Positions 14,147-21,464 of a stretch of DNA of 35,526 nt are shown here, one piece after another (positions within the stretch are counted from its first letter, which is position 1; each line of letters starts with the position of its first letter). The position numbers and the translations under genes are program-made. Under the pieces are notes generated by a model. The model searched no databases, was not told the DNA's origin, and saw only the letters and a list, made by a program, of their open reading frames with translations. Location of the stretch: assembly GCA_022703505.1 (NCBI GenBank), contig JAKLDN010000012.1, forward strand, positions 1 to 35,526, given 5' to 3'. The DNA comes from Spirochaetota bacterium (GTDB lineage Bacteria; Spirochaetota; Spirochaetia; Treponematales; UBA12059).

Positions 14147-16290
14147 GTTCCGGACCGGCCGACCGGACCTGTCGGACCCGATCGTTCCACCTCCACCGGT
14201 ATCCCGTGCATCACGCAGGCCGTGGAGGGAGGGCTGCCCTCCGTCCCGGTCAGGACGTTCGCGGACCCGCCCAGGTCCGAGACCGCCGTGGCGAAGGATT
14301 CCGACGCGCCGGATTCCGCCTCGAACCAGGAGCCCTCGTACAGGCTGACGGTACCCGGAAGGATGGATTCCGTGAGCTCTGCGACGGCCCGGGTCGACCC
14401 CCGGCCGTTTCGGATCCTCACTTCCGCGCCCGGCAGGATGCCCCGGGCCGCGGCGTCCCGGGGGTGCAGGCTCAGGACGACCCCTCCCCGGGCGGCCGGG
14501 GAGCCGGGGTCCCCGCCCTGGGAGTGGGTGCGGAGCGGCGACTTGGGGGTCACGAGGAGGAGGGGACGGCCGGGCTCCTCGGGCGCCGGCCTCCAGACGG
14601 GGATCGGCGGCAGTCCCGTGTCCCGGGCCCAAGCCCGGCTTGAGAGCTCGACAAGGCCCGAGGGGGTGCCCAGGGGACGGGCCCGGGGGCTCTCCGCGAA
14701 GTCCGCCAGCCCCGTCCGCTCCTGGTCCGGGGCAAGATAGACTCCCGTTTCCCGGAAGGCCTCCGGGTCGGGTACCTCCGACTCCGCCAGGAAGGAGTCC
14801 AGCCAGTCCCGGGCGGACCTTCCCTCCGTGAACGCATCCCCGAAGCCCAGGCGCTCCGCCAGGTCCGAGAATATGTCGTAGTCCGTCCGGGCCGAGCCCC
14901 GGAATGGACAGGCGGCGCGCTTGTAGGCCAACCAGTTGCCGGCCCAGGGGATACCGATGTCCTCCTTCTCCAGGGGAGAGGCCGCGGGCAGGACCACGTC
15001 GCAGTGCCGGGCCGTGGGGGTCAGGAACATCTCGTGGCAGACCGCGAAGTCCAGGGCCCGGAAGGCCCGGACGTTCTTTCCGATGTCGCCGCCCTGGTTC
15101 AGGAAGTTCGAGCCGCAGACGTAGGCGGCCCGGATGTCCGAAGGATAGCCCCCGGAGCGTCCCTCCAGGATCGCGTCGGGCCAGCGCAGGACGGGCACCC
15201 CGGGGTTCTCCGGCCTGCGGAGCTCGTCCAGGCTGCCGACCCGGGGTCCCGGCAGGCGGTTGTTGATGGAGCCCGTGGAACCGCCCGGTCTCCCGAAGTT
15301 GCCCGTGGCCAGCTGGAGGGCGACGGAGAGGCGGAAGGGATCCTCTCCGGCATAGACCCGCTGGATCGAGTACCCCGGGAGGAGGAGGGCCGGCTTGGTC
15401 CGCCCGTACTCCCGGGCCAGTCGCCGGATCTCCGCCGCGGGGACCCCGCAGACGCCCTCGGCCCAGGCCGGATCCCGAGAGGGTCCGCCGTCCCCTCCCA
15501 GGACATAGGCGGACAGCTCGTCGAAACCCAGGGACCGGGAGCGTGCGAAGTCCGCGTCCGCCAGTCCCTCCGACAGAAGGACGTGGAGTATCGCAAGCAT
15601 CAGGGCGGCGTCCGTGCCCGGACGGACGGGAATCCACCAGGCGTCCGTCCGGCGGGCGGTGTCCGTGTACCGGGGGTCGATGCAGACGACCCTCGCGCCG
15701 TTCCGCCGGGCCTCCAGGAGCCGGGCGGGAAGCTCGGTCCCCAGCCGGGCCTCCAGGACGTTGGCGCCCCATAGGAGGATCAGCCGGGAATGCCGCAGGG
15801 TCGCCGGATCGAATCCGGATCGGGCGGCGTCCGGTCCGAAGAGGTAGGGCAAAACGAACCGCGCCGCCCCGTTGGAGTAGTTGCCCGTGAGGACCGTCGA
15901 GCCCCCCCCGGCGTTCAGGAACCTCGTCGTCAGGGTCTGGGTGTCGTGGAGGGCCCCGGTGGATCCCGAGCTGGAGAGGTTCAGGATCGAGGCGGGACCG
16001 TGCCGGGTCCGTATCTCGTCCAGGCGCCGGGCGACCAGGGTCAGGGCCTCCTCCCAGGAGGCGGCGCGGAAGTCCCGGGAACCCCGATCCCCGACGCGGA
16101 TCAAGGGCTCCAGTATGCGGTCGGAAGAGAGGTGGAAGGCCGGCAGGTCCAGGCCCCGGCGGCACCCCGCCAGCTCGGGGGGGGCCGCGGGGTTGCGGAG
16201 GATCCGCACCGGTCGGCCGTCCTCTACCTCCACCGCCAGGGGGCAGGCGTTGCCCCCGCAGTCCTTCCCGCAGAAGGTGGGCAGGATCAT
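14143..16290 (-). CDS. Stand-alone cytoplasmic molybdopterin oxidoreductase (DMSO reductase family)
   Basis: A 715-residue catalytic subunit. The N-terminus CGKDCGGNACPL with a later GCRRG gives four cysteines for an [4Fe-4S] cluster, with CxxxCxxxxC spacing rather than the usual CxxC/CxxxC start. LTGNYSNGAARF near 133-144 resembles the GDYSTGA segment of DMSO/TMAO reductases, suggesting Ser as molybdenum ligand. Further cofactor-binding segments are LILLWGANVLEAR, CIDPRYTDTA, ATGNFGRPGGSTG, AAYVCGSNFLNQGGD and, at the C-terminus, SLHPRDAAARGILPGAEVRI. There is no Tat signal and no iron-sulfur or membrane partner gene nearby, so it appears soluble and self-contained; substrate unknown. It starts 10 bases after lon and is likely cotranscribed. 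Confidence 0.88.
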   Translation of the reverse strand: MILPTFCGKDCGGNACPLAVEVEDGRPVRILRNPAAPPELAGCRRGLDLPAFHLSSDRILEPLIRVGDRGSRDFRAASWEEALTLVARRLDEIRTRHGPASILNLSSSGSTGALHDTQTLTTRFLNAGGGSTVLTGNYSNGAARFVLPYLFGPDAARSGFDPATLRHSRLILLWGANVLEARLGTELPARLLEARRNGARVVCIDPRYTDTARRTDAWWIPVRPGTDAALMLAILHVLLSEGLADADFARSRSLGFDELSAYVLGGDGGPSRDPAWAEGVCGVPAAEIRRLAREYGRTKPALLLPGYSIQRVYAGEDPFRLSVALQLATGNFGRPGGSTGSINNRLPGPRVGSLDELRRPENPGVPVLRWPDAILEGRSGGYPSDIRAAYVCGSNFLNQGGDIGKNVRAFRALDFAVCHEMFLTPTARHCDVVLPAASPLEKEDIGIPWAGNWLAYKRAACPFRGSARTDYDIFSDLAERLGFGDAFTEGRSARDWLDSFLAESEVPDPEAFRETGVYLAPDQERTGLADFAESPRARPLGTPSGLVELSSRAWARDTGLPPIPVWRPAPEEPGRPLLLVTPKSPLRTHSQGGDPGSPAARGGVVLSLHPRDAAARGILPGAEVRIRNGRGSTRAVAELTESILPGTVSLYEGSWFEAESGASESFATAVSDLGGSANVLTGTEGSPPSTACVMHGIPVEVERSGPTGPVGRSGT

Positions 16291-16300
16291 ACCGGTCCCG

Positions 16301-18649
16301 TCACGACGGCAGGGCTATGGCTATGACTTCCTCCATGGTCTCCACGGGGTGGAAGGCGATACCCTTCTTCACGTGCTCGGGGATCTCGTCCAGGTCCTTC
16401 TCGTTGGCCTTGGGGATGATGATCTCCCGGATCTTGTTCCTCCGGGCGGCCACGGTCTTCTCCTTGAGGCCCCCGATGGGCAGGACCTGGCCGGTCAGGG
16501 AAAGCTCCCCGGTCATCGCCAGGCGGTCCTTGATCTTCCGGCCCAGGACCAGGGACAGGAGGGCCGTGGCCATGGTGATCCCCGCGGAGGGTCCGTCCTT
16601 CGGGGTGGCCCCCTCGGGGATGTGGAGGTGGATCTGCCGGCCCTCGAAATAGTCCGCCCCCACCCCATAGGACTCCGCGGCCAGGTGCCGCACGTGGGTG
16701 TATGCGATGCCGGCGGATTCCTGCATGACCGCCCCCATCTGGCCGGTCAGCTTGAAGCCTTCCTTTCCGGGATTGGCCACCGCCTCGATGATCAGGGTAT
16801 CCCCGCCCATGCTGGTCCACGCCAGGCCCACGGACATCCCGGGCCGGGTGGCCCGCTTGACCTCGTCCTCCCGGAACAGGGGCTTGCCCAGGTACTTCTG
16901 GACCGCGGGCTTGTCCACCTCGAATTTCGTCCCCCCCTTGTCCTCCAGGACGATGGACTTGGCGATCTTGCGGTGGATCTTGTCCAGGTACTTCTCGAAG
17001 TTGCGGACCCCGGCCTCCCGGGCGTAGGACTCGGCGATGAACATCAGGGCGTCCCGGGTGTAGCGGACGGTGCCCTTCTTCATGCCGTTCTTCTCCATGG
17101 ACTTGGGGATCAGGTAGTGCCGGGCGATCTCCAGCTTCTCGGTGTCCACATAGCCCGGCAGCTGGATGACCTCCATCCGGTCGATCAGGGGACCCGGGAT
17201 GGAATCCAGGGTGTTGGCCGTGACGATGAAGAAGACGTGGGAGATGTCGAAGGGAAGGTCCAGGTAGTGGTCCCGGAAGGCGAAATTCTGCTCGGGGTCC
17301 AGGGCCTCCAGGAGGGCGCTGGAAGGATCCCCCTGGTAGCTGACCCCCATCTTGTCGATCTCGTCGATCATGAAGACCGGATCCCGGCTCTTGGTGATCT
17401 TGAGTCCCTGGACGATCTTCCCGGGCAGGGCCCCCACGTAGGTCCGGCGGTGCCCCTTGATCTCCGCCTCGTCCCGCATCCCGCCCACGGAGAATCGGAA
17501 GAACTCCTTGCCCAGGGCCCGGGCGATGGACCGTCCCACGCTGGTCTTCCCGACCCCCGGAGGTCCCACCAGGCAGAGGATGGAGCCCTTGGCGTCCTTC
17601 TTGAGCTTCCGGACCGCCAGGTATTCGATGATGCGGTCCTTCACGTCCTTGAGGCCGTAGTGGTCGGATTCCAGGATGTCCTGGGCCTTCTTGAGGTCGA
17701 AATCCCCGTTGACCGCCGCCTTCCAGGGCAGGTTGCTGATCAGGTCCAGCCAGTTCCGGGTGACGATGAACTCCGAGGAGTTGGGGTCCATGAGGTTGAA
17801 CTTCTCGAGCTCCTGCTCCACCAGCTCCTTGACCTCCCCCTGGAAGGCGAAGCCCTCGATCTTGTCCTTGAACCTCTGGTAGTCCGAGCTCTTGGAGTCC
17901 GTGGGCATGCCCAGCTCGCCCTTGATGGCCTTGAGCTCCTCCTTGAGGAAGTATTCCCGCTGGTTCTTCTCGATCCGTTCGTTGATCTCCTGCTGGACCC
18001 GCTTCTGGATCTTGAGGAGCTCCTGTTCCTTCTTGATGAACAGGAGGACCCGCTCCATCCGGTCCTTGACGTCGAGCATCTCCAGGATCTTCTGCTGCTC
18101 GTTCTTGTCCAGGTTCAGGATGCTGGCGATGAAATCCGCGATCTTGCCCGGATGGTCGATGTTGACCATGTTGAGCCGCATCTCCTCGGAGAAGAGGGGA
18201 TTGTTCTCGGAAACCTGTTTCATCTCCGACAGGAGGGCCCGGGTCAGGGCCTTGACCTCGTCGGCGTCCTCGATCTCCTCGTCCAGGTATTCGACCGCGG
18301 CCACGATGGGACTCTGTTTCGTCAGGTACTTCTTGACCTTGAAGCGCTTCAGCGTGGAGATGAAGATGTTGACCGAGCCGTCCGGGAGGTTGATCCGCTT
18401 GACGATCTTGGCTACCGTCCCGACCTGGTGAAGGTCCTGGGAGGTGGGCTTGTCGAACTCGTTCTTGATCATCACGAGTCCTACGATCCCGTCGGCCTGC
18501 ATGGCCTCGTCCACGGTGCCGACGTCGTCCCCGTTCCCCACCATGATGGGGGTGAAGATTCCGGGGAATATGGGTTTTCCCATGAGGGGAATGATCGGGA
18601 TCTTGGCGGGCAGAAGTTGATCGATGGGGATGATCTCGTTGTCCGGCAT
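16301..18649 (-). CDS. lon: ATP-dependent protease Lon
   Basis: A 782-residue Lon. The N-terminal substrate-recognition domain begins IPIIPLMGKPIFPGIFTPI, followed by long helices (residues 150-300). The AAA+ domain has Walker A GPPGVGKTS near 358-366 and Walker B VFMIDEIDKMG near 425. The C-terminal protease has catalytic Ser in PKDGPSAGIT near 687 and Lys in GGLKEKTVAARR near 728. Lon degrades damaged and selected regulatory proteins in the cytoplasm. The ATG at 18649 follows AAAGGAG. The length is typical. The pfkB-like gene ends 124 bases upstream and a promoter lies in between. Confidence 0.97.
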   Translation of the reverse strand: MPDNEIIPIDQLLPAKIPIIPLMGKPIFPGIFTPIMVGNGDDVGTVDEAMQADGIVGLVMIKNEFDKPTSQDLHQVGTVAKIVKRINLPDGSVNIFISTLKRFKVKKYLTKQSPIVAAVEYLDEEIEDADEVKALTRALLSEMKQVSENNPLFSEEMRLNMVNIDHPGKIADFIASILNLDKNEQQKILEMLDVKDRMERVLLFIKKEQELLKIQKRVQQEINERIEKNQREYFLKEELKAIKGELGMPTDSKSSDYQRFKDKIEGFAFQGEVKELVEQELEKFNLMDPNSSEFIVTRNWLDLISNLPWKAAVNGDFDLKKAQDILESDHYGLKDVKDRIIEYLAVRKLKKDAKGSILCLVGPPGVGKTSVGRSIARALGKEFFRFSVGGMRDEAEIKGHRRTYVGALPGKIVQGLKITKSRDPVFMIDEIDKMGVSYQGDPSSALLEALDPEQNFAFRDHYLDLPFDISHVFFIVTANTLDSIPGPLIDRMEVIQLPGYVDTEKLEIARHYLIPKSMEKNGMKKGTVRYTRDALMFIAESYAREAGVRNFEKYLDKIHRKIAKSIVLEDKGGTKFEVDKPAVQKYLGKPLFREDEVKRATRPGMSVGLAWTSMGGDTLIIEAVANPGKEGFKLTGQMGAVMQESAGIAYTHVRHLAAESYGVGADYFEGRQIHLHIPEGATPKDGPSAGITMATALLSLVLGRKIKDRLAMTGELSLTGQVLPIGGLKEKTVAARRNKIREIIIPKANEKDLDEIPEHVKKGIAFHPVETMEEVIAIALPS

Positions 18650-18680
18650 TGCAGGCTCCTTTCACAGGGTTACGACCTAT

Positions 18681-18709
18681 AAAATACGAGGTTTGACCGA
18701 TACGGGCAA
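18681..18709 (-). promoter_or_regulatory. lon promoter
   Basis: On the minus strand TTGCCC (18704-18709), a 17-base spacer, then TATTTT (18681-18686), about 32 bases before the lon ATG. The hexamers are moderate; the local AT richness and correct spacing support it. No CIRCE-like inverted repeat is present. Confidence 0.55.
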
Positions 18710-18773
18710 GATTCCGCAAGCGTTTTAGGGAAGTTTGACGGGATTTCAGGGTTGTTGGACAGGTTCGGCGGAC

Positions 18774-19733
18774 TTATACCAGGACGGACTGGCGGGCTTT
18801 CCGGATCCGGGAAGGGTCCAACCGGCAGCCGGGCACCTGGATGATCTCCTCGGCCACCCGATTGCCCATCCGCAAGCAGACCTCGGGGGGCTTGCCTTCC
18901 AGGACCGCGGCCAGGAAGCCCGCCGCGAAGGCGTCCCCCGCCCCGGTCTCGTCCATCGGGGTGAAGGCCCGGACCGGGCTGTCGATCCTGCGGTCTCCGT
19001 AGCACCAGATGGCGCCCCGCTCGGCGCGCTTCACGATCATCTCGAACCGGGAGGCCGCGAAGAGGGACAGGGCCTCGTCCAGGGGCAGCCCCGCCAGGGC
19101 GCGGAGCTCGTCCTCGTTCATGAAGACCCAATCGCAGTACTCCTCGAAGGCGTCCAGGAAAAAGGCGGCGTTCCGGTTGGCCAGGGAGAAGCTGGCAGCG
19201 TCCACGGCTACCCGCATCCCCGCGCGTCGGCCACGTTCCAGGATGTGGATGAAGAGCTCCCTTCGGGAGGCGATGAAGCCGTCCACGTACAGGATCGCCC
19301 CGGGCACGAAGGTACGGTCGGGGATCTCGGAGACGGACAGCTCCCCCGCTGCGCCGGGGGAGACGACGATGGCTCGGGAACCGTCCTCCCCCACCAGGGC
19401 CAGGAAGATGCCCGTGGGCTGGCTCTTCTCCACGGCCAGGAATTCGGCCCCCGCCTCCTCCATGTCCCGCCGGAATAGGTCCCCGAAACGGTCCCTGCCC
19501 ACGGCGCCTACGAAACGGCCCTGGAGTCCCAGGAGGGCCGCCACGCGGATCGTGTTGGCCGCGCCGCCCCCTGCCACGAAGATGGGGTCCGGAACGGCCA
19601 GGAGGAGGTCCTCCATCCGGTCGTAGGGGACGTGGTTGGTGGTGGAGTTGTGAACGCCCAGGTAGGGCGGGTAGTCGGGTTCCACGAAGGAGATCACATC
19701 CAGCAAGGCGTTGCCGATTCCGACGAGTTCCAT
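18774..19733 (-). CDS. PfkB/ribokinase-family sugar or nucleoside kinase
   Basis: A 319-residue kinase. GIGNALLDVI near 5-14 is the N-terminal strand, GGGAANTIRVAALLG near 55-69 the first PfkB signature region, and DETGAGDAFAAGFLA near 262-276 the second signature with catalytic Asp and the anion hole GAGD. NSTTNHVPYDRMEDLL resembles the lid region of adenosine-kinase-like members, so adenosine or a related nucleoside is as likely a substrate as a sugar. The ATG at 19733 is chosen because GGGAG lies 7 bases upstream and the product then begins MELVGIGNALLD as in the family; an upstream ATG at 19802 would add 23 unconserved residues. It is transcribed toward lon. Confidence 0.88.
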   Translation of the reverse strand: MELVGIGNALLDVISFVEPDYPPYLGVHNSTTNHVPYDRMEDLLLAVPDPIFVAGGGAANTIRVAALLGLQGRFVGAVGRDRFGDLFRRDMEEAGAEFLAVEKSQPTGIFLALVGEDGSRAIVVSPGAAGELSVSEIPDRTFVPGAILYVDGFIASRRELFIHILERGRRAGMRVAVDAASFSLANRNAAFFLDAFEEYCDWVFMNEDELRALAGLPLDEALSLFAASRFEMIVKRAERGAIWCYGDRRIDSPVRAFTPMDETGAGDAFAAGFLAAVLEGKPPEVCLRMGNRVAEEIIQVPGCRLDPSRIRKARQSVLV

Positions 19734-19903
19734 GGATTCTCCCGGCTCGAAGGACACGATGGGATCTAGAACTTTACCGAGGCCTTTAAGGCAGTTTATC
19801 ACGGTTGGCGGGAGGCGGCAACGGTTGTCGGCCCGGCGCGGTGACGTGCGGATCAGGCCGCCTCCTTCCCGGACGGATCCGGATCGTCCGCAAGACCCTC
19901 CGA

Positions 19904-19932
19904 TTGACGAAGCCGGCCCCCCGTGCTAATGT
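19904..19932 (+). promoter_or_regulatory. tRNA-Val promoter
   Basis: TTGACG (19904-19909), 17-base spacer, TAATGT (19927-19932). Predicted start near 19939, four bases before the mature tRNA. Confidence 0.7.
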
Positions 19933-19942
19933 CCGGCGACGC

Positions 19943-20016
19943 GGGCGCTTGGCTCAGCTGGTCAGAGCGCCTGGTTTACACCCAGGATGTCGGGGGTTCA
20001 AATCCCTCAGCGCCCA
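19943..20016 (+). tRNA. tRNA-Val (anticodon UAC)
   Basis: A 74-base cloverleaf: acceptor GGGCGCT / AGCGCCC with discriminator A, D-arm CTCAGCTGGTCAGAG, anticodon stem CCTGG / CCAGG around the loop TTTACAC (anticodon TAC), and T-arm GGGGG / TCCC region with TTCAAAT loop. The CCA end is not encoded (next bases TAC). Its 3' third is repeated downstream, see the array entry. Confidence 0.95.
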
Positions 20017-20084
20017 TACGAAACCCCGATCGGCCTTCGGCCGGTCGGGGTTTCGTACTTGGGGGGCGCTGAGGGATTTGAACC
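19995..20084 (+). repeat. tRNA-Val 3'-end inverted repeat, unit 1, with terminator-like hairpin
   Basis: The last 21 bases of the tRNA body (19995-20015, T-arm through acceptor) recur in perfect inverted form at 20064-20084. Between them is a second hairpin: arms 20017-20035 and 20039-20057 (start TACGAAACCCCGA), 18 of 19 pairs, loop TTC. The inner hairpin could end tRNA transcription although there is no T run after it. Confidence 0.9.
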
Positions 20085-20186
20085 GAAGCACCGTGGCGAG
20101 CGAATGCGAGCCCGAGGCGCAGGGATGCGCCGAGAGGTGCGGAGGCGGGTCCGAGCCTCGAGACAGGAAGTCGAGAGGTGAGGACC
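20085..20186 (+). other. Structured spacer 1 between tRNA-end units
   Basis: About 100 GC-rich bases with no credible gene. It holds the hairpin GGCGCA - GGGA - TGCGCC (20116-20131) nested between GCACC and GGTGC, and the hairpin CTCGA - loop - TCGAG (20157-20175) with ACAGGAA in its loop. The GGA-in-loop arrangement resembles CsrA-binding hairpins. Confidence 0.55.
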
Positions 20187-20269
20187 AAATCCCTCAGCGC
20201 CCATACGAAACCCCGATCGGCCTTCGGCCGGTCGGGGTTTCGTACTTGGGGGGCGCTGAGGGATTTGAA
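20186..20269 (+). repeat. tRNA-Val 3'-end inverted repeat, unit 2
   Basis: An exact 84-base copy of 19999-20082: the tRNA 3' end from the T-loop to the discriminator, the terminator-like hairpin, and the inverted tRNA end. No tRNA 5' half is present, so this copy cannot make a tRNA. Offset between copies is 187 bases. Confidence 0.92.
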
Positions 20270-20373
20270 GGGTCGGCGCGCCGAGCGGCAGCGAGGTGAG
20301 CGAGCCAGGATGGCGAGCGCGAGCGCCGACCCCGGCCCGGAAGCCCGCGGCAGGATGCCGAGGGCTGGAGGGC
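20270..20373 (+). other. Structured spacer 2 between tRNA-end units
   Basis: About 100 bases, different from spacer 1 in sequence but alike in design. GGGTCGGCGC / GCGCCGACCC (20270-20333) form an outer stem. Within or after it are GCCA - GGA - TGGC (20304-20314) and CGGCA - GGA - TGCCG (20348-20360), both with GGA as the whole loop and CA/TG closing pairs. Confidence 0.55.
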
Positions 20374-20442
20374 AATCCCTCAGCGCCCAACCGAAGAACG
20401 CCGCCGCAAGGCGGCGTTCAACATTAGACACGCTGAGGAATG
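20374..20442 (+). repeat. tRNA-Val 3'-end repeat, unit 3 (degenerate)
   Basis: The left arm AATCCCTCAGCGCCCA (20374-20389) is intact. The central hairpin is replaced by GAACGCCGCC - GCAA - GGCGGCGTTC (20396-20419), a 10-bp stem with a GNRA tetraloop. The right arm is reduced to CGCTGAGGAAT near 20431-20441. Confidence 0.8.
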
Positions 20443-20468
20443 ACGTCGCGCGCATTCCGCTCCCGAGA

Positions 20469-20474
20469 TATACT
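20469..20474 (+). promoter_or_regulatory. Possible -10 element of the AraC-family regulator gene
   Basis: TATACT at 20469-20474 is a good -10, 35 bases before the ATG at 20509. No matching -35 is seen, as might be expected for an activator-dependent promoter. Confidence 0.4.
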
Positions 20475-20508
20475 GTCCCGTCGGCGGTGAAGACCGGCGG
20501 GGTGCGGG

Positions 20509-21405
20509 ATGGACGAATCTGGAATCGGGCGTGGGCTTTGCTTCCTCGAGGATCATCTGCGGAAAACCTTCATCATGGAGTCCGCGGCCAGGGCGGCGGG
20601 ATACTCGCTGTACCACTTCTGCAGGCTCTTCTCCCTGGCGGCTGGCCTGCCTCCGGGGGAATATGTCCGGAAGCGCAGGCTGTCCGAGGCGGCCCGGAAA
20701 TTGGCCGAGACAGACGAACCCGTGGGAAGGATCGCACGGGAATACACCTTCCAGTCCCACGAGGCCTTCACGAGGTCCTTCAAGGCCCTTTTCGGCGTCA
20801 GCCCGGAACGGTACCGTCGCCGCACGGAGCCGGCGCGGCTCATGAAGCCCTTCCTCCTCATGGAGGATTTCCGGATCTCCGACCCCGACCGCCTGGCCCG
20901 GCCGCCGGAACTCGTGGCGCTCGATGAAACCCGGATCGCCGGCCTGCGCTTTCTCTGCGACCTGACCTCGCCCCGCCTGGCCTCGGACATCCGCGACCAT
21001 TGGGAACGGTCCGCTCCCCGGATCCGGGCCGCCGCCGGAGGCGTCTACCCCGCCCGGCGGTACGGCATCGGCTGGCCCGCCGAGGGTCGGATCGAGGAGC
21101 CGGTCCTGGAATACCTGGCCGGCATGGAATGGACGGAAGCTCCACCGCCCGCAGGCTTCCGGACCTTCCGCATCCCGGCCGGCCCCTACCTACGGGCGAT
21201 CCACCGGGGAGCCCCGGCCTTGGAACGGGAAACCTTCCTGTACCTCTACGGGGCCTATCTCCCCGCCTCGAACCTGGATGTCCGGGACGCCTTCGATTTC
21301 GACGTATACGCCGAACGCTTCCATGCGGACAGTCCGGACGATCCGGATTCCGAGGTGGAGATCTACATTCCCGTGAAGCGCCGGGAAGACCCGCTCCGGG
21401 CTTAG
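20509..21405 (+). CDS. AraC-family regulator with GyrI-like effector-binding domain
   Basis: A 298-residue protein. Residues 8-105 are two helix-turn-helix motifs of the AraC type (IMESAARAAGYSLYHFCRLFSLAAGLPPGEYVRKRRL and PVGRIAREYTFQSHEAFTRSFKALFGVSPERYRR). Residues 125-295 look like a GyrI/BmrR-type small-molecule-binding fold (LVALDETRIAGLRFLCD, FRTFRIPAGPYLRAIHRG, and acidic VEIYIPVKRR at the end). This DNA-binding-first order is that of Rob-like regulators, which respond to hydrophobic or toxic compounds. The next gene is in the same direction 59 bases downstream and could be its target. The ribosome binding site (GGGGTGCGGG) is weak. Confidence 0.88.
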   Translation: MDESGIGRGLCFLEDHLRKTFIMESAARAAGYSLYHFCRLFSLAAGLPPGEYVRKRRLSEAARKLAETDEPVGRIAREYTFQSHEAFTRSFKALFGVSPERYRRRTEPARLMKPFLLMEDFRISDPDRLARPPELVALDETRIAGLRFLCDLTSPRLASDIRDHWERSAPRIRAAAGGVYPARRYGIGWPAEGRIEEPVLEYLAGMEWTEAPPPAGFRTFRIPAGPYLRAIHRGAPALERETFLYLYGAYLPASNLDVRDAFDFDVYAERFHADSPDDPDSEVEIYIPVKRREDPLRA

Positions 21406-21441
21406 CAAGAACTATCAAATCCCGACGGCCCGGGGAGCCGG

Positions 21442-21447
21442 TATACT
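21442..21447 (+). promoter_or_regulatory. Possible -10 element before the DJ-1/glycosyltransferase-like gene
   Basis: TATACT at 21442-21447, 18 bases before the ATG at 21465, with GGAGGCGGGGA between. A -35 is not evident. The position suggests a separately regulated promoter, possibly controlled by the adjacent AraC protein. Confidence 0.4.
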
Positions 21448-21464
21448 CACGGCGGAGGCGGGGA

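Noticed and set aside
13484-16165. An 893-codon minus-strand open frame
   Set aside because: Out-of-frame shadow of the molybdoenzyme and antisense to the uridylyltransferase-like gene; proline/arginine-rich and motif-free.
15881-18682. A 933-codon plus-strand open frame across lon
   Set aside because: Antisense shadow of lon and the molybdoenzyme gene; the minus-strand proteins carry complete motifs.
19999-20269. attL/attR of a small integrative element at tRNA-Val
   Set aside because: The direct repeats enclose only about 100 bases with no gene, and the tRNA end also appears inverted, which site-specific integration does not explain. Kept only as an alternative in the array finding.
19943-20442. 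A CRISPR array or integron cassette array
   Set aside because: Only two exact repeat copies of 84 bases with non-uniform spacers that are themselves palindromic; no cas or integrase gene and no attC-type end sequences.
19976-20455. Minus- and plus-strand open frames over the tRNA-Val array (for example ending GAEGFEPPTSWV)
   Set aside because: The AEGFEPPTSW-type peptide is a well-known false product of reading tRNA genes antisense; the sequence is repeats and hairpins.
21000-21464. A longer start for the DJ-1/glycosyltransferase-like protein
   Set aside because: The extra 155 codons lie inside the AraC coding sequence in another frame and are Arg/Pro-rich; the ATG at 21465 has a ribosome binding site and begins a signal peptide.
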